A DNA stretch of 42,797 bases. Origin: a bacterium (GTDB taxonomy: Bacteria > ARS69). A program made the position numbers and the translations under genes. This document shows, one piece after another, positions 1 through 7,878 of this stretch; within the stretch, counting starts at the first letter, position 1; each line of letters opens with the position of its first letter. Under the pieces are notes generated by a model, which had not been told where the DNA came from, made no database searches, and saw only the letters and a program-made list of their open reading frames with translations. Where the stretch lies: NCBI GenBank assembly GCA_025774805.1, contig JALGZR010000015.1, forward strand, positions 1 through 42,797, read 5' to 3'.

Positions 1-807
1 GTCCGTGCCCCACTCGACGAAGACGTCGGCGTCGGTGTGGGGGATCAGGTTCACCTGGATGGAGGTCGGAGTCGGGCGGCAGAGCAGCTCCCTTCCGTGG
101 AAGGCGTCCAGGAAGCCCTCGTTCACGATCAGTCGGGCCGGTCGGATCCCGGGATTCCCTCCGTTCCAGTATGCCCCGTGGGTGTCATCGAAGCGGACGA
201 CGTCGTCGGATCCCGAGGACTCCACCTCGAGGAAGAACAGGATCTCGCTTCCGGCCGCCCCCCATCCGGGCTGGGCGGAGACCTCCTCGAGAATCGCGGA
301 GAGATCGGGAGTCTCGACCCACTTGGCGATGCGCTGCCCCGAGGAATCCCAGGGGGCCGTCACGGTCCAGAGGACCGACGCGCTCGTGCGGGGGAGGGAG
401 AAGCGGGCCGCCCCCGAGGTCGCGAGCGGGTTCGAGTCGAGAGCGGCGGTGATTCTCACCGACAACCCCGAATCGATCCGCCCTCCCTGCATGTTCATTC
501 GGAGCCGGGCGTCCTCGACCGAGGCCGGGCCGGAGAATTCGGGCACCGCATACCCGAGAGAGCACTCATGAAGCGTTCCCCCCTCCCGACCCAGGCGGAG
601 GAGAAGACCCGACTCCGATTGCTCCCCGGGGTGATGGTCCCAGACCGTGCCGTCCGTGAGCCGGCCGTCGTCGGAGTCCGAGACCGGCTCGTAGACCCGG
701 CGCGCGGCGGAGGAGGGCTCGGCCGCCCCGAGCGTCCCGAGCAGCAGGACGGCGATCGGAAGGAGGCGGAGATACGATTCCGAAACCGTGCGGAGGCGCG
801 TCGGCAT
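1..807 (-). CDS. Secreted protein with N-terminal beta-sandwich, possibly a metallophosphoesterase; 3' end outside window
   Basis: An open frame of 269 codons runs from ATG at 807 down to base 1 without a stop, so the C-terminus lies outside the window. The N-terminus has a basic start (MPTRLR), a hydrophobic stretch (LLPIAVLLLGTLGAA) and an Ala-rich cleavage region, i.e. a signal peptide. The next ~190 residues hold no catalytic motif I recognise but look like a DNRLRE/CBM-type jelly roll (paired strands such as ASVEDARLRMNM, a conserved RFDDTHG stretch). The last visible segment (SIQVNLIPHTDADVFVEWGTD, positions 1-63) resembles the Fn3-like domain that precedes calcineurin-type phosphoesterases (purple acid phosphatase/PhoD style). 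That link is an inference, because the metal-binding part would lie beyond the edge. It follows the lysine-ketoglutarate-reductase-like gene on the same strand after 78 bases. Confidence 0.7.
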   Translation of the reverse strand, partial: MPTRLRTVSESYLRLLPIAVLLLGTLGAAEPSSAARRVYEPVSDSDDGRLTDGTVWDHHPGEQSESGLLLRLGREGGTLHECSLGYAVPEFSGPASVEDARLRMNMQGGRIDSGLSVRITAALDSNPLATSGAARFSLPRTSASVLWTVTAPWDSSGQRIAKWVETPDLSAILEEVSAQPGWGAAGSEILFFLEVESSGSDDVVRFDDTHGAYWNGGNPGIRPARLIVNEGFLDAFHGRELLCRPTPTSIQVNLIPHTDADVFVEWGTD

Positions 808-867
808 GGCTGTCGGCTCTCTGAGGGGAGTGGGGGCGGTAGGCTCTCTGATTGTACCACGACTGTA

Positions 868-899
868 CCACCGGGGGAGACCGGGTCAGATCCCGGTGG
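868..899 (-). terminator. Hairpin over the stop codon of the upstream reductase gene
   Basis: CCACCGGG (868-875) pairs perfectly with CCCGGTGG (892-899) around a 16-base loop and spans the TGA of the gene ending at 886. No T-run follows on either strand, so intrinsic termination is uncertain. It could be an attenuating or 3'-protecting hairpin between the reductase gene and the secreted-protein gene. Nearby, GTACCAC occurs twice (853-870) as a short direct repeat of unknown meaning. Confidence 0.3.
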
Positions 900-2232
900 T
901 CGCGACCTCTCCGTACCGCCGGAGCGGCTCCCGCAGCCGCTCGCTCCACTCGTCGAGGAGCCTTCCCCGAACCGCGAGGTAGCTGCGCCGCACCGACGCG
1001 GGGAACGCCGGGTCGTCGGGGCGGTCCGCGACGTCCTCCCGGGCCAGGTGGGGTATCAGGGGGGTGAGGATCTCGCTGAAGTGACGCGACGCGTCGACGG
1101 GGATCTCGGCCGGGAGAATCTCGACGGCCTGGACCGCCAGCCCCTCCCCCTCGAGGCCGTCCCTCGTCTCTCCGGTCCCGGGATCGTAGACGTAGATCGG
1201 GTTCCCCGGCTCCGTCAGGCGCGTGAGGCACTCGTTCGATCCCATCAGATCGCAGGTGATGTCCGTCACGAGCTGGAGCTTCGGCGGGGCCCCGGCGGCG
1301 AAGACCCGGCGCACGTCTTCCCGGAGGATGAACCGGGGATAGTTCTCGGCCCAGAAAATTCCGTGGATGATCGCCGTCAGGAAGGGCAGGTCCGCGCCGA
1401 AGCGGGCCCGGTACTTCTCCGGGTGATGCGCGTAGTCTTCCCACGTATACGCGTGCCCCGGATCGACCGGCTCGACGAGATCCCCCGGCCCGTAACTCAC
1501 CGACCAGATCTCGTGCGCCCGTCCCCGATGGGCCCGGACGCGGGACGCCACCTCCGAGGCGGGGACCCGCCGAGCGGGCAGCGCGTCGAGCACCTCGAGC
1601 GCGCCCCCCCAGACCTTCCCTCCCTCCCCGGTCACGGCGATCGTCACCGGAGAGATCTCCTCGGGCAGCCCCTCCTCCGCGATCCGTCGTCCCGCCGCCT
1701 CGATCTCGGCGAGAGCGGGCGCCACCTCGCCGTGCTCGAGAGCGCGGGACAGGTCCCCGAGCGGCGTGACGTGCCCCCGACCGGCGAGTCGTCGGCCGAG
1801 GGCCGAGAGCGTGTCGATGGCGCCGGCGAGTCCGGCGTGCCGTCCGAACGCGATGGTCCGGATGCCCTCGTCGTCGGTCATGAGCTCGTAGTCGAGAAGC
1901 GTGCAGCCGAGGTCGAGGATCCGCCGCAGCATCGGCATGTTGTAGGGCTGGCCCTTCATCGTGTGCGAGAAGAAGAGGTAGGTCTTGCCGCTCCGGAGCA
2001 GGTCCGGCGGGATCTCCTTCACCCCGATGATCACGTCCGCTCCGGACAGGTCGTCCGTGACAATTGCCCCCACCTCGCGATACGCGTCGTCGGGGAAGCA
2101 TCGGTTCGGAGAGGCCTGCACCTGGATCGCGATGCCGCTCTCACTCACGATCCTCGCGACGTCCTCGGGAACGAGCGGCGTGCGGCGTTCCCATGCGCTC
2201 TTGTCCTCGCGACGGATTCCGATGATCGACAC
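886..2232 (-). CDS. Lysine-2-oxoglutarate reductase-like protein (saccharopine-forming type, AlaDH/PNT fold)
   Basis: The 448-residue protein starts at GTG 2232, 8 bases after GGAGG. It matches the lysine-ketoglutarate reductase half of eukaryotic alpha-aminoadipic semialdehyde synthase along its length: an N-terminal AlaDH/PNT domain with IGIRREDKSAWERRTPLVP, then VIIGVKEIP, YLFFSHTMKGQPYNMPML, LIDYE-type LLDYELM and AFGRHAGLAGAID. The C-terminal half (VTGEGGKVWGGALEVL; later LVTDITCDLMGSNE) would carry the nucleotide-binding part. The family reaction joins lysine and 2-oxoglutarate to saccharopine with NAD(P)H. The saccharopine dehydrogenase half of the animal/plant enzyme is absent, and no stand-alone partner is in view, so the product and direction here are inferred. 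It is 20 bases downstream of the algH-like gene and probably co-transcribed with it. The fold is clear; the exact substrate is not. Confidence 0.85.
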   Translation of the reverse strand: MSIIGIRREDKSAWERRTPLVPEDVARIVSESGIAIQVQASPNRCFPDDAYREVGAIVTDDLSGADVIIGVKEIPPDLLRSGKTYLFFSHTMKGQPYNMPMLRRILDLGCTLLDYELMTDDEGIRTIAFGRHAGLAGAIDTLSALGRRLAGRGHVTPLGDLSRALEHGEVAPALAEIEAAGRRIAEEGLPEEISPVTIAVTGEGGKVWGGALEVLDALPARRVPASEVASRVRAHRGRAHEIWSVSYGPGDLVEPVDPGHAYTWEDYAHHPEKYRARFGADLPFLTAIIHGIFWAENYPRFILREDVRRVFAAGAPPKLQLVTDITCDLMGSNECLTRLTEPGNPIYVYDPGTGETRDGLEGEGLAVQAVEILPAEIPVDASRHFSEILTPLIPHLAREDVADRPDDPAFPASVRRSYLAVRGRLLDEWSERLREPLRRYGEVATTGI

Positions 2233-2252
2233 GGTGACCCCCTCCGGCTCTC

Positions 2253-2822
2253 TCAGTTCACCCGAGGGTCGACGGGGACCCAGGTCAGGCGCGTGTAGTC
2301 CGGGCCGAGGGAGCGCAGAACGCGTTCCCACATGACCTCCGGCCGCGTGTCGAACACGATTCGGGGATCCCCGCTGCACGTGATCCAGGAGCCGGTCTGC
2401 ATCTCCGCGTCGAGCTGCCCGGCTCCCCACCCGGCGTGCCCCACGTACGCCTGGAGCGCCTCCCCGGGCTGCCGGGACTCCGCGGCGATCTCGCGGAACT
2501 GCTCGTGCTCCAGACCGAGGTGGACCCCGGGGAGTACCTCCAGCGTCGCGGACACGTCCCGCCGAAGCCGGTGGAGGATCTGCATGCGCGTCGTCTCGCA
2601 CGGACCGCCCCAGTGGACGGGTCCCTGTGACGACCCGGGAAAGGGAAGGTCGTCGAGAAGCTCGCCGAACGTGAGATGGGTGCGTCGGTTGAGGACCAGC
2701 CCCCAGGACCCTCCCGCCTCGTGCTCGCACATCAGCACGACGGTGTGATCGAAGTTCGGATCCCGAAGGAGTGGGCTCGCCACGAGAAACGTCCCGCGGG
2801 TGATCACCGAGACAGGCTTCAT
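2253..2822 (-). CDS. AlgH/YqgE (UPF0301) family protein
   Basis: The 189-residue protein has the usual length and pattern of the AlgH/YqgE family: GTFLVASPLLRDPNFDHTVV near the N-terminus, GLVLNRRT at about 41-48, the HWGGPCE segment at about 70, and YVGHAGWGAGQLDAEM near residue 130. The start at ATG 2822 is preceded by GGAGG with a 5-base spacer. The biochemical role of this family is not established: AlgH was named from alginate regulation in Pseudomonas, and YqgE proteins are often next to RuvX. No ruvX/yqgF gene is visible here. The gene lies between sod (80 bases upstream) and the reductase gene (20 bases downstream), all minus strand. Confidence 0.92.
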   Translation of the reverse strand: MKPVSVITRGTFLVASPLLRDPNFDHTVVLMCEHEAGGSWGLVLNRRTHLTFGELLDDLPFPGSSQGPVHWGGPCETTRMQILHRLRRDVSATLEVLPGVHLGLEHEQFREIAAESRQPGEALQAYVGHAGWGAGQLDAEMQTGSWITCSGDPRIVFDTRPEVMWERVLRSLGPDYTRLTWVPVDPRVN

Positions 2823-2902
2823 TCAGGCCTCCGAGCGCTCGCGGGGACGATCGGGGTCGTGCCCGCCCGCGAGGTGGGTGGACGACGATCCCGAAGTGTC
2901 GG

Positions 2903-3502
2903 TCACATGGAGGTCGCGCCGGCGAATCGCTCGGCGACGTTTTCCCAGTTGACCACGTTCCACCACGCCTTGATGTAGGCCGGGCGCTTGTTCTGGTACT
3001 TGAGATAGTACGCGTGCTCCCAGACGTCGAGCATCAGCAGGGGCACCGAACCGTGCAGGCCCTGGTTCTGGTGGTTCATCGAGGCCAGGACGATGAGCTG
3101 ACCCGCCGACGAATCCCAGGCGAGGATTCCCCACCCGTTTCCCTCGACGGTCGCGGCGGCCGCGCTGAAATGGGCCTGGAACGCATCGAAGCTCCCGAAG
3201 TCCCTCTGGATCCGGGCCCCGAGGTCGCCCGCGGGAGTGCCGCCGCCGTTCGGGCCCATGTTCTCCCAGAAGATGCAGTGGTTCGCGTGTCCGGAGCCGT
3301 GAAAGGCCAGTGCGCGCTGGACGGCCTGGACCGCCGAGAAGTCGCCGGTCTCCCGCATCTTCGCCAGCTTCTCCTCCGCCCCGTTCAGCCCGTCGACATA
3401 GGCCTGGTGGTGGAGGTCGTGGTGGAGCTTCATCGTCTGCTCATCGATGTGGGGCTCCAGGGCGGCATAGTCGTACGCGAGGGGGGGCAAGACGTGCGGC
3501 AT
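2903..3502 (-). CDS. sodA: Superoxide dismutase, Fe/Mn family
   Basis: This enzyme disproportionates superoxide to oxygen and hydrogen peroxide. The protein is 199 residues from ATG 3502. An in-frame ATG at 3511 is unlikely because GGAGG lies directly against it, whereas it is 9 bases from 3502. The four metal ligands are present: H27 (KLHHDLHHQAYV), H75 (GHANHCIFW), D159 and H163 (DVWEHAYYL). Gly71 before HANH is the Mn-type choice. The second-sphere position in MNHQNQ, around residue 144, appears to be His, as in the mycobacterial enzyme, rather than Gln. Metal preference (Mn, Fe or either) therefore cannot be read off; the symbol is by family only. No signal peptide, so cytoplasmic. Located between a membrane TPR gene and algH on the same strand. 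Confidence 0.95.
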   Translation of the reverse strand: MPHVLPPLAYDYAALEPHIDEQTMKLHHDLHHQAYVDGLNGAEEKLAKMRETGDFSAVQAVQRALAFHGSGHANHCIFWENMGPNGGGTPAGDLGARIQRDFGSFDAFQAHFSAAAATVEGNGWGILAWDSSAGQLIVLASMNHQNQGLHGSVPLLMLDVWEHAYYLKYQNKRPAYIKAWWNVVNWENVAERFAGATSM

Positions 3503-3629
3503 GGGATCCATCCTCCAACCGGGATTCTGAAAGGGGTGGGTCGGGGCCTTCGACGGGCAAACCGTTCCGGTTCCTCGAAGGCCGATCTCCGACGGTGGAC
3601 GCAGACGATAGGGTCGTCCCCGGAAGGGG

Positions 3630-5450
3630 TCAAGCCCCTGCGATCACGCTCTCGAGAAACTTCTCGGCCTCGCTGCCGGGAGCGATGCGGCGGATCTCTT
3701 CGAGTTGCTCGTTCGCCTGCTCGACGAAACCCTGCCGGACGAGGAGAGCTCCGAGACGGGCCAGGGCCGGGGCGGGCTCTTCGAGGTAGAGGGCCGCCGC
3801 CTGATACTCGGTGGCCGCCCCCGTGAGGTCGCCGTCGAACTCGAGGAGGGCCCCCAGGTTGTAGTGGATTCCCCCATGGTACGGATCGTAGTTGAGGCCG
3901 GTCAGGAGGGAAGCCCGTGAGTCGTCGAAGTTCTCCTCCAGGCGGTGGACGAGCGCGAGCTGGAAGTGGGCCTCGGCGTTCTCCGGATCCCGTTCCACCG
4001 CGAGACGCAGGAGGTTCCGGGCCCCGAGGAGCCGTCCGCTCGCCCGGAGAGCCGATCCCGCGCGCAGCGCCCATTCCGTGAAGGCCTGGCTCGTGTCCCG
4101 CACCGCCGAGAGCTCCGGTCCGGCGAGACGGGCGATGCTGTTCTGGACCCGCAGGGGATCGAACTCGTAGTCGTCGGGTCGCCGGTAGATCGTGACTCCG
4201 GGGCGACGGGAGAGTCCGGGTCCGATGCGGACGACGGTCGGCCACTGATCGCGAAAGAACGCGTGGAAGTCGTGTCGTGCCGCCGGAAGGAACTCACCGA
4301 GCCACTCCTCCTCGGAGGGCGGATCCCGCAGGGCGATCCAGGGGAAGAACCGCGCGATGTTCGGATCGTAGAAGATGGCCGCCTCCTCGGGGGACGCGCT
4401 GCCGCGGCCGGGCAGCCTCAGAATCCGGAGTGGAGACTCCTCTTTCTCCTCTTCCTCCGTCCCGATCGGGATGACCCCGGCCTCCACGAGGAGGGCCGTG
4501 CCCGGCGGCAGGCTTTCCCGGATCCACTCGGCGGCGCGGTCCTCGGGGGGGGAGACCCAGCGGGCCGCCACCCGACCCGCCGACCCGACCAGCCCGATGG
4601 CCAGAACGGCCCCCAGGACGACCCACGCCCTCCCGGGCGTCATTCCGAGCGTCTTCCGGTCGACCACCCAGTCGAGACCGAGTCCGGCGAGAAGCAGGAC
4701 CCCGGGAGACGCCGTCACCAGCCCCGTCGGATTCGGCCCGCCCCGGAGAAGGCCGATCAGCAAGAGCGCCCCCGTGGTCGCGAGGACGAGCCGGGCCGTA
4801 CGCCCCCGCCGCCACGCGATCCCGAGGCCGAGGAGCGCGAGCAACGCGGGCAGAAGACCCGCGACGCCCGGAATCCGGCGAAGGCCCGTGAGAAGTGGCG
4901 ACGTGATCCGGGGATCGGTCGCGGGATCGAACGGGGCCGGAGGCGGGAGTCCCATCGACGTGAAGAGACCGGGCGTGAAGACCGGCACCGCGAACAACAG
5001 GGCTCCGAGGAGCGCGATCGACCGACCGGTGGCCTCCCCGTGCACGAGAAGGAGGAGAACGGCGGCCCCGGCGAGAAGGAGAAAGCTCGCCGGGGCGGCC
5101 AGCGAGGCCGTCTCCACCGCGAACGGGGTCACCGCGAGCAGTCCGCCGGCCAACCAGCCGAGCCGCCGCCCTCCCAGGATCCCTCCCGCCCGCGCGGTGA
5201 GCACCACCGCAACCGAGCCGGCCAGGAGGGACGCGAGGCGAGGCAGAAGAAGGGACTCCCCGCTGTCGATCTCGGGCGGGCCGGGGGCCGTGCCGGGGCG
5301 AAACGCGGCGACTCTCAGGAGCACCGCGAGCATGAAGAGGAGCGCCAGCTCCTTCGGAAAGGGTCCCGCCTCGGCTCGGAGCGGCGTTAAGCCGATACTC
5401 TCAGGCGGAAGGGCCGCGGGAGGGGCCGCGGGAGGGGGATGCGATGTCAC
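3630..5450 (-). CDS. Multi-spanning membrane protein (GT39/PMT-like) with C-terminal TPR repeats
   Basis: The 606-residue protein starts at GTG 5450, four bases after GGAGG; an in-frame TTG at 5510 has no ribosome-binding site and would add 20 Pro/Arg-rich residues. About nine hydrophobic segments fill residues ~30-290 (for example LLPALLALLGLGIAW). The stretch GGRRLGWLAGGLLAVTPFAVETASL resembles the dolichyl-phosphate-mannose-protein mannosyltransferase (PMT_2) core. A soluble ~130-residue domain (AAEWIRESLPPGTALLVEAG to IYRRPDDYEFDP) follows, then three or four TPR units over the last ~150 residues (NAEAHFQLALVHRLEENFDDS; GIHYNLGALLEFDGDLTGAA). The usual acidic motif of the first PMT loop is not obvious, so glycosyltransferase activity is a guess. 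Opposite orientation to the metal-permease cassette, with which it shares a 253-base divergent region. Confidence 0.82.
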   Translation of the reverse strand: MTSHPPPAAPPAALPPESIGLTPLRAEAGPFPKELALLFMLAVLLRVAAFRPGTAPGPPEIDSGESLLLPRLASLLAGSVAVVLTARAGGILGGRRLGWLAGGLLAVTPFAVETASLAAPASFLLLAGAAVLLLLVHGEATGRSIALLGALLFAVPVFTPGLFTSMGLPPPAPFDPATDPRITSPLLTGLRRIPGVAGLLPALLALLGLGIAWRRGRTARLVLATTGALLLIGLLRGGPNPTGLVTASPGVLLLAGLGLDWVVDRKTLGMTPGRAWVVLGAVLAIGLVGSAGRVAARWVSPPEDRAAEWIRESLPPGTALLVEAGVIPIGTEEEEKEESPLRILRLPGRGSASPEEAAIFYDPNIARFFPWIALRDPPSEEEWLGEFLPAARHDFHAFFRDQWPTVVRIGPGLSRRPGVTIYRRPDDYEFDPLRVQNSIARLAGPELSAVRDTSQAFTEWALRAGSALRASGRLLGARNLLRLAVERDPENAEAHFQLALVHRLEENFDDSRASLLTGLNYDPYHGGIHYNLGALLEFDGDLTGAATEYQAAALYLEEPAPALARLGALLVRQGFVEQANEQLEEIRRIAPGSEAEKFLESVIAGA

Positions 5451-5703
5451 GGGACCTCCGTCGCTCGGGCGGGTGGAACGCGGCCGACCCCGTGCGCGGA
5501 TCTCCGCCAAGGTCGGGAACCGGGCGAGCTCCCGGTGAGTTTATGCTCCGGGATCCAGGCTTCCAACCCACTTTCCCGCTCTCCTTGCTCGGGCCGTCGT
5601 TTCCACGTAGGTTGGACCCGCTGGACGAGATCCCCGATCGGGCGTTGAACGGCTCCTCAAGACCGACGCCTCGTTGGGTCGATGACCGGCCGAGGAATCG
5701 CGC
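5451..5703. promoter_or_regulatory. Divergent intergenic region between TPR membrane gene and metal-permease cassette
   Basis: 253 bases with no gene I can support. Two -10-like hexamers lie back to back in the only T-rich patch: TAAACT on the minus strand (5538-5543) and TATGCT on the plus strand (5542-5547). No convincing -35 pairs with either, so these are weak candidates. The cassette start (GTG 5704) has GAGG eight bases upstream. Confidence 0.3.
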
Positions 5704-7878
5704 GTGAACGACCTCCCCACCCGCTTCCTCCGCGAGCTGATCGGGGTCTTCCTCGAGGCCTCTCCCTACATCCTCCTCGGTTTCACCGTCGCCGCCTGCA
5801 TTCAGGTGCTGCTTCCGGTCTCGTCCGTGCGTCGGCTCTTCGGCCGCGGGAGGGCGCGCTCGATCTTCGCGGCGTCGCTTCTCGGGATTCCGCTTCCGCT
5901 CTGCTCGTGCTCCGTGCTGCCGACCGCCCTCGCGCTCCGCCGGCGGGGGGCCGGACGGGGGGCGACCCTCTCGTTCCTGGTCTCCACGCCCGAAACCGGG
6001 ATCGACTCCATCGCCCTCACCTACGGGCTGATGGACCCGCTGATGGCGATCTACCGTCCGTTCGCCGCGCTGGCCTCCGCCCTGGCCGCCGGGTTCGCCG
6101 CCGAGGCGTGGGGGCAGGACGGGGCCGCCGAAGCCGCGGCGGAAGAGGGGGCGACCGACGCGGCGGAAACGCCCTCGCCGGAGCCGCATCCCGACGATCG
6201 ACTGGCGCTGGAAGAAGCGCGCCGTACCGCGGGGGAACACGCCCGGCCGATTCCCGCCCGCCTGCGGGAGGGGTTTCGGGGGGCGTTCGTCGAGATCTTC
6301 GACGAGACGTCCCACTGGATGCTCGCCGGTCTCGTGATCTCGGCCGTGATCTCCGTGCTCCTTCCCGCCGAGATCGTGACGCGCTACCTCTCGGCCGGCC
6401 CGGTGCCGCTCCTCCTCATGCTCGTCCTGGGCATTCCGCTCTACATCTGCGCCTCCGCCTCGACTCCGATCGCCGCCGCGCTCGTGCTGAAGGGCCTCTC
6501 CCCCGGGGCCGCGCTCGTCTTCCTCCTCGCGGGGCCGGCGACGAACATCGGATCCCTCGCGATCCTCGGACGGTTTCTGGGACGACGGGTAACGATCCTC
6601 TACCTTGCGGTGATCGCGATCATGAGCCTTGCGCTCGGAGCCCTGCTCGACGTGATCTATCCGTTGTTCTCCATCGATCCCCAGGGAGCGGTGGCCCGGG
6701 CCGGCGAGATTCCGACGTGGATCGCGGCTCCCGCGGCGGCAGTGTTCGCCGGGCTTCTCTTTCTCTCCTTCCGACGCAAGGAGGCTCCGAACGAGTTCCG
6801 AAAGCTCGGAGCCGCGATTCGATGGCTGCTGGGCTTCCGCATCACGGCCCGCAGTCTCGCATGGGTGGCCGGCGCGATCGTCGCCTTCTGGGCGATCACC
6901 CAGTTCTTCATTGTGGTGCCTCCGGGTCACCGGGGACTGATCAAGCGTTTCGGCGCCCCGCGGGGGGAGCCGATGGGAGAGGGGCTGCACGTGAAGTGGC
7001 CGCCGCCCATCGAGACGGGCGAAGTTCTACCCGTCGATGCCGTGCGGCGGATCGAGTTCGGCTTCCGCTCTCCCGGCCAGTCGACGGGTCCGACCGATCG
7101 GGGACCTCTCGACGCGGGAACCTCGGCCCGGCAACTCGAGGAGGAGGCGATCTATCTGACCGGCGACGAGAACCTCGTCGACGCGAAGTCGGTGTTGCAG
7201 TACCGGGTCGTCGATCCCGTGCGCTTCCTCTACGGATTCGAGAACCCCGAAGACGTGCTCAAGGCCCAGACGACCGCGGAGCTCCTGGACGTCCTGGCCG
7301 CGATCCGGATCGATCGGGTCTACACGGACGACCGCCCGATCGTGGAGGATCGCGTGCGCGAGGGGCTCGCGCGGCGCGCGGCGGAGGTGGACCTGGGGGT
7401 GGAGGTCCTCCACTTCGGAATCCGGGAGGTCCACGCTCCCCCCGAGGTCCACGCGGCCTTCCGGGATGTCGCGAGCGCCCAGGAGGACAAGGAGACCGCC
7501 GTCAACGTGGCGCTGCGCTATCTGGACGAGACCGTGAACCTCGCCCGGGGACAGGCGGCCGGCGACCTCGAGGAGGCGCGGAGTTTCGCGACGCGCGAGC
7601 TGGCGCGGGCGAAGGGCGGATCGGTCAGCCTGCTCATGCGAGGAGAGGCCTACCGGGAGAGACCGGTGGGCACCTATACGCGACTCTATCTCGAGACGGT
7701 GGAGGAGGTCCTCGCCTCGGCTCGGAAGATCATCCGGCCCGGATGGGCGGGATCGGGCGCCGTCGATCTCTGGATCTCCTCCGGGGCGGGGAAGGCCGTC
7801 GCCGTGGAGGACGTGCTGCGCGGCAGTGACGTCCGGCGCGACGAGGAACCCGAAAGCGAGGGAGTGATGGGGCGATGA
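5704..7878 (+). CDS. SO_0444/ArsP_1-type metal permease fused to an HflK-type SPFH domain
   Basis: The 724-residue protein joins two families. Residues 1-~365 are an SO_0444 (Cu/Zn efflux) / ArsP_1-type permease: IPLPLCSCSVLPTAL with C67 and C69, STPETGIDSIALTYGLMDP, a second repeat with IPLYICASASTPIAAAL (C249), and LSPGAALVFLLAGPATNIGS. Residues ~385-690 are an SPFH protein of HflK type: a membrane segment (WVAGAIVAFWAITQFFIVV), PPGHRGLIKRFGAP, YLTGDENLVDAKSVLQYRVVDP and the HflK-like tail APPEVHAAFRDVASAQEDKE. The cytoplasmic linker between permease halves (about 138-185) is Glu/Ala-rich and lacks the His/Cys cluster usually seen there. Start GTG 5704 with GAGG; the stop overlaps the next ATG (ATGA at 7875). 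The fusion implies that the permease works inside an HflK/HflC-like membrane assembly. Direction of transport and metal are inferred from the family. Confidence 0.9.
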   Translation: MNDLPTRFLRELIGVFLEASPYILLGFTVAACIQVLLPVSSVRRLFGRGRARSIFAASLLGIPLPLCSCSVLPTALALRRRGAGRGATLSFLVSTPETGIDSIALTYGLMDPLMAIYRPFAALASALAAGFAAEAWGQDGAAEAAAEEGATDAAETPSPEPHPDDRLALEEARRTAGEHARPIPARLREGFRGAFVEIFDETSHWMLAGLVISAVISVLLPAEIVTRYLSAGPVPLLLMLVLGIPLYICASASTPIAAALVLKGLSPGAALVFLLAGPATNIGSLAILGRFLGRRVTILYLAVIAIMSLALGALLDVIYPLFSIDPQGAVARAGEIPTWIAAPAAAVFAGLLFLSFRRKEAPNEFRKLGAAIRWLLGFRITARSLAWVAGAIVAFWAITQFFIVVPPGHRGLIKRFGAPRGEPMGEGLHVKWPPPIETGEVLPVDAVRRIEFGFRSPGQSTGPTDRGPLDAGTSARQLEEEAIYLTGDENLVDAKSVLQYRVVDPVRFLYGFENPEDVLKAQTTAELLDVLAAIRIDRVYTDDRPIVEDRVREGLARRAAEVDLGVEVLHFGIREVHAPPEVHAAFRDVASAQEDKETAVNVALRYLDETVNLARGQAAGDLEEARSFATRELARAKGGSVSLLMRGEAYRERPVGTYTRLYLETVEEVLASARKIIRPGWAGSGAVDLWISSGAGKAVAVEDVLRGSDVRRDEEPESEGVMGR

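Noticed and set aside
37-2298. Long plus-strand open frame (753 codons) opposite the reductase, AlgH and secreted-protein genes
   Set aside because: The translation is Arg/Gly/Pro-rich, has no recognisable motif, and lies antisense to well-supported genes. Long antisense frames of this kind are common in GC-rich DNA.
3503-3511. ATG at 3511 as sod start
   Set aside because: GGAGG is directly adjacent with no spacer; the in-frame ATG at 3502 has a suitable spacing.
5451-5510. TTG at 5510 as start of the TPR membrane gene
   Set aside because: No ribosome-binding site and a Pro/Arg-rich extension; GTG 5450 has GGAGG close upstream.
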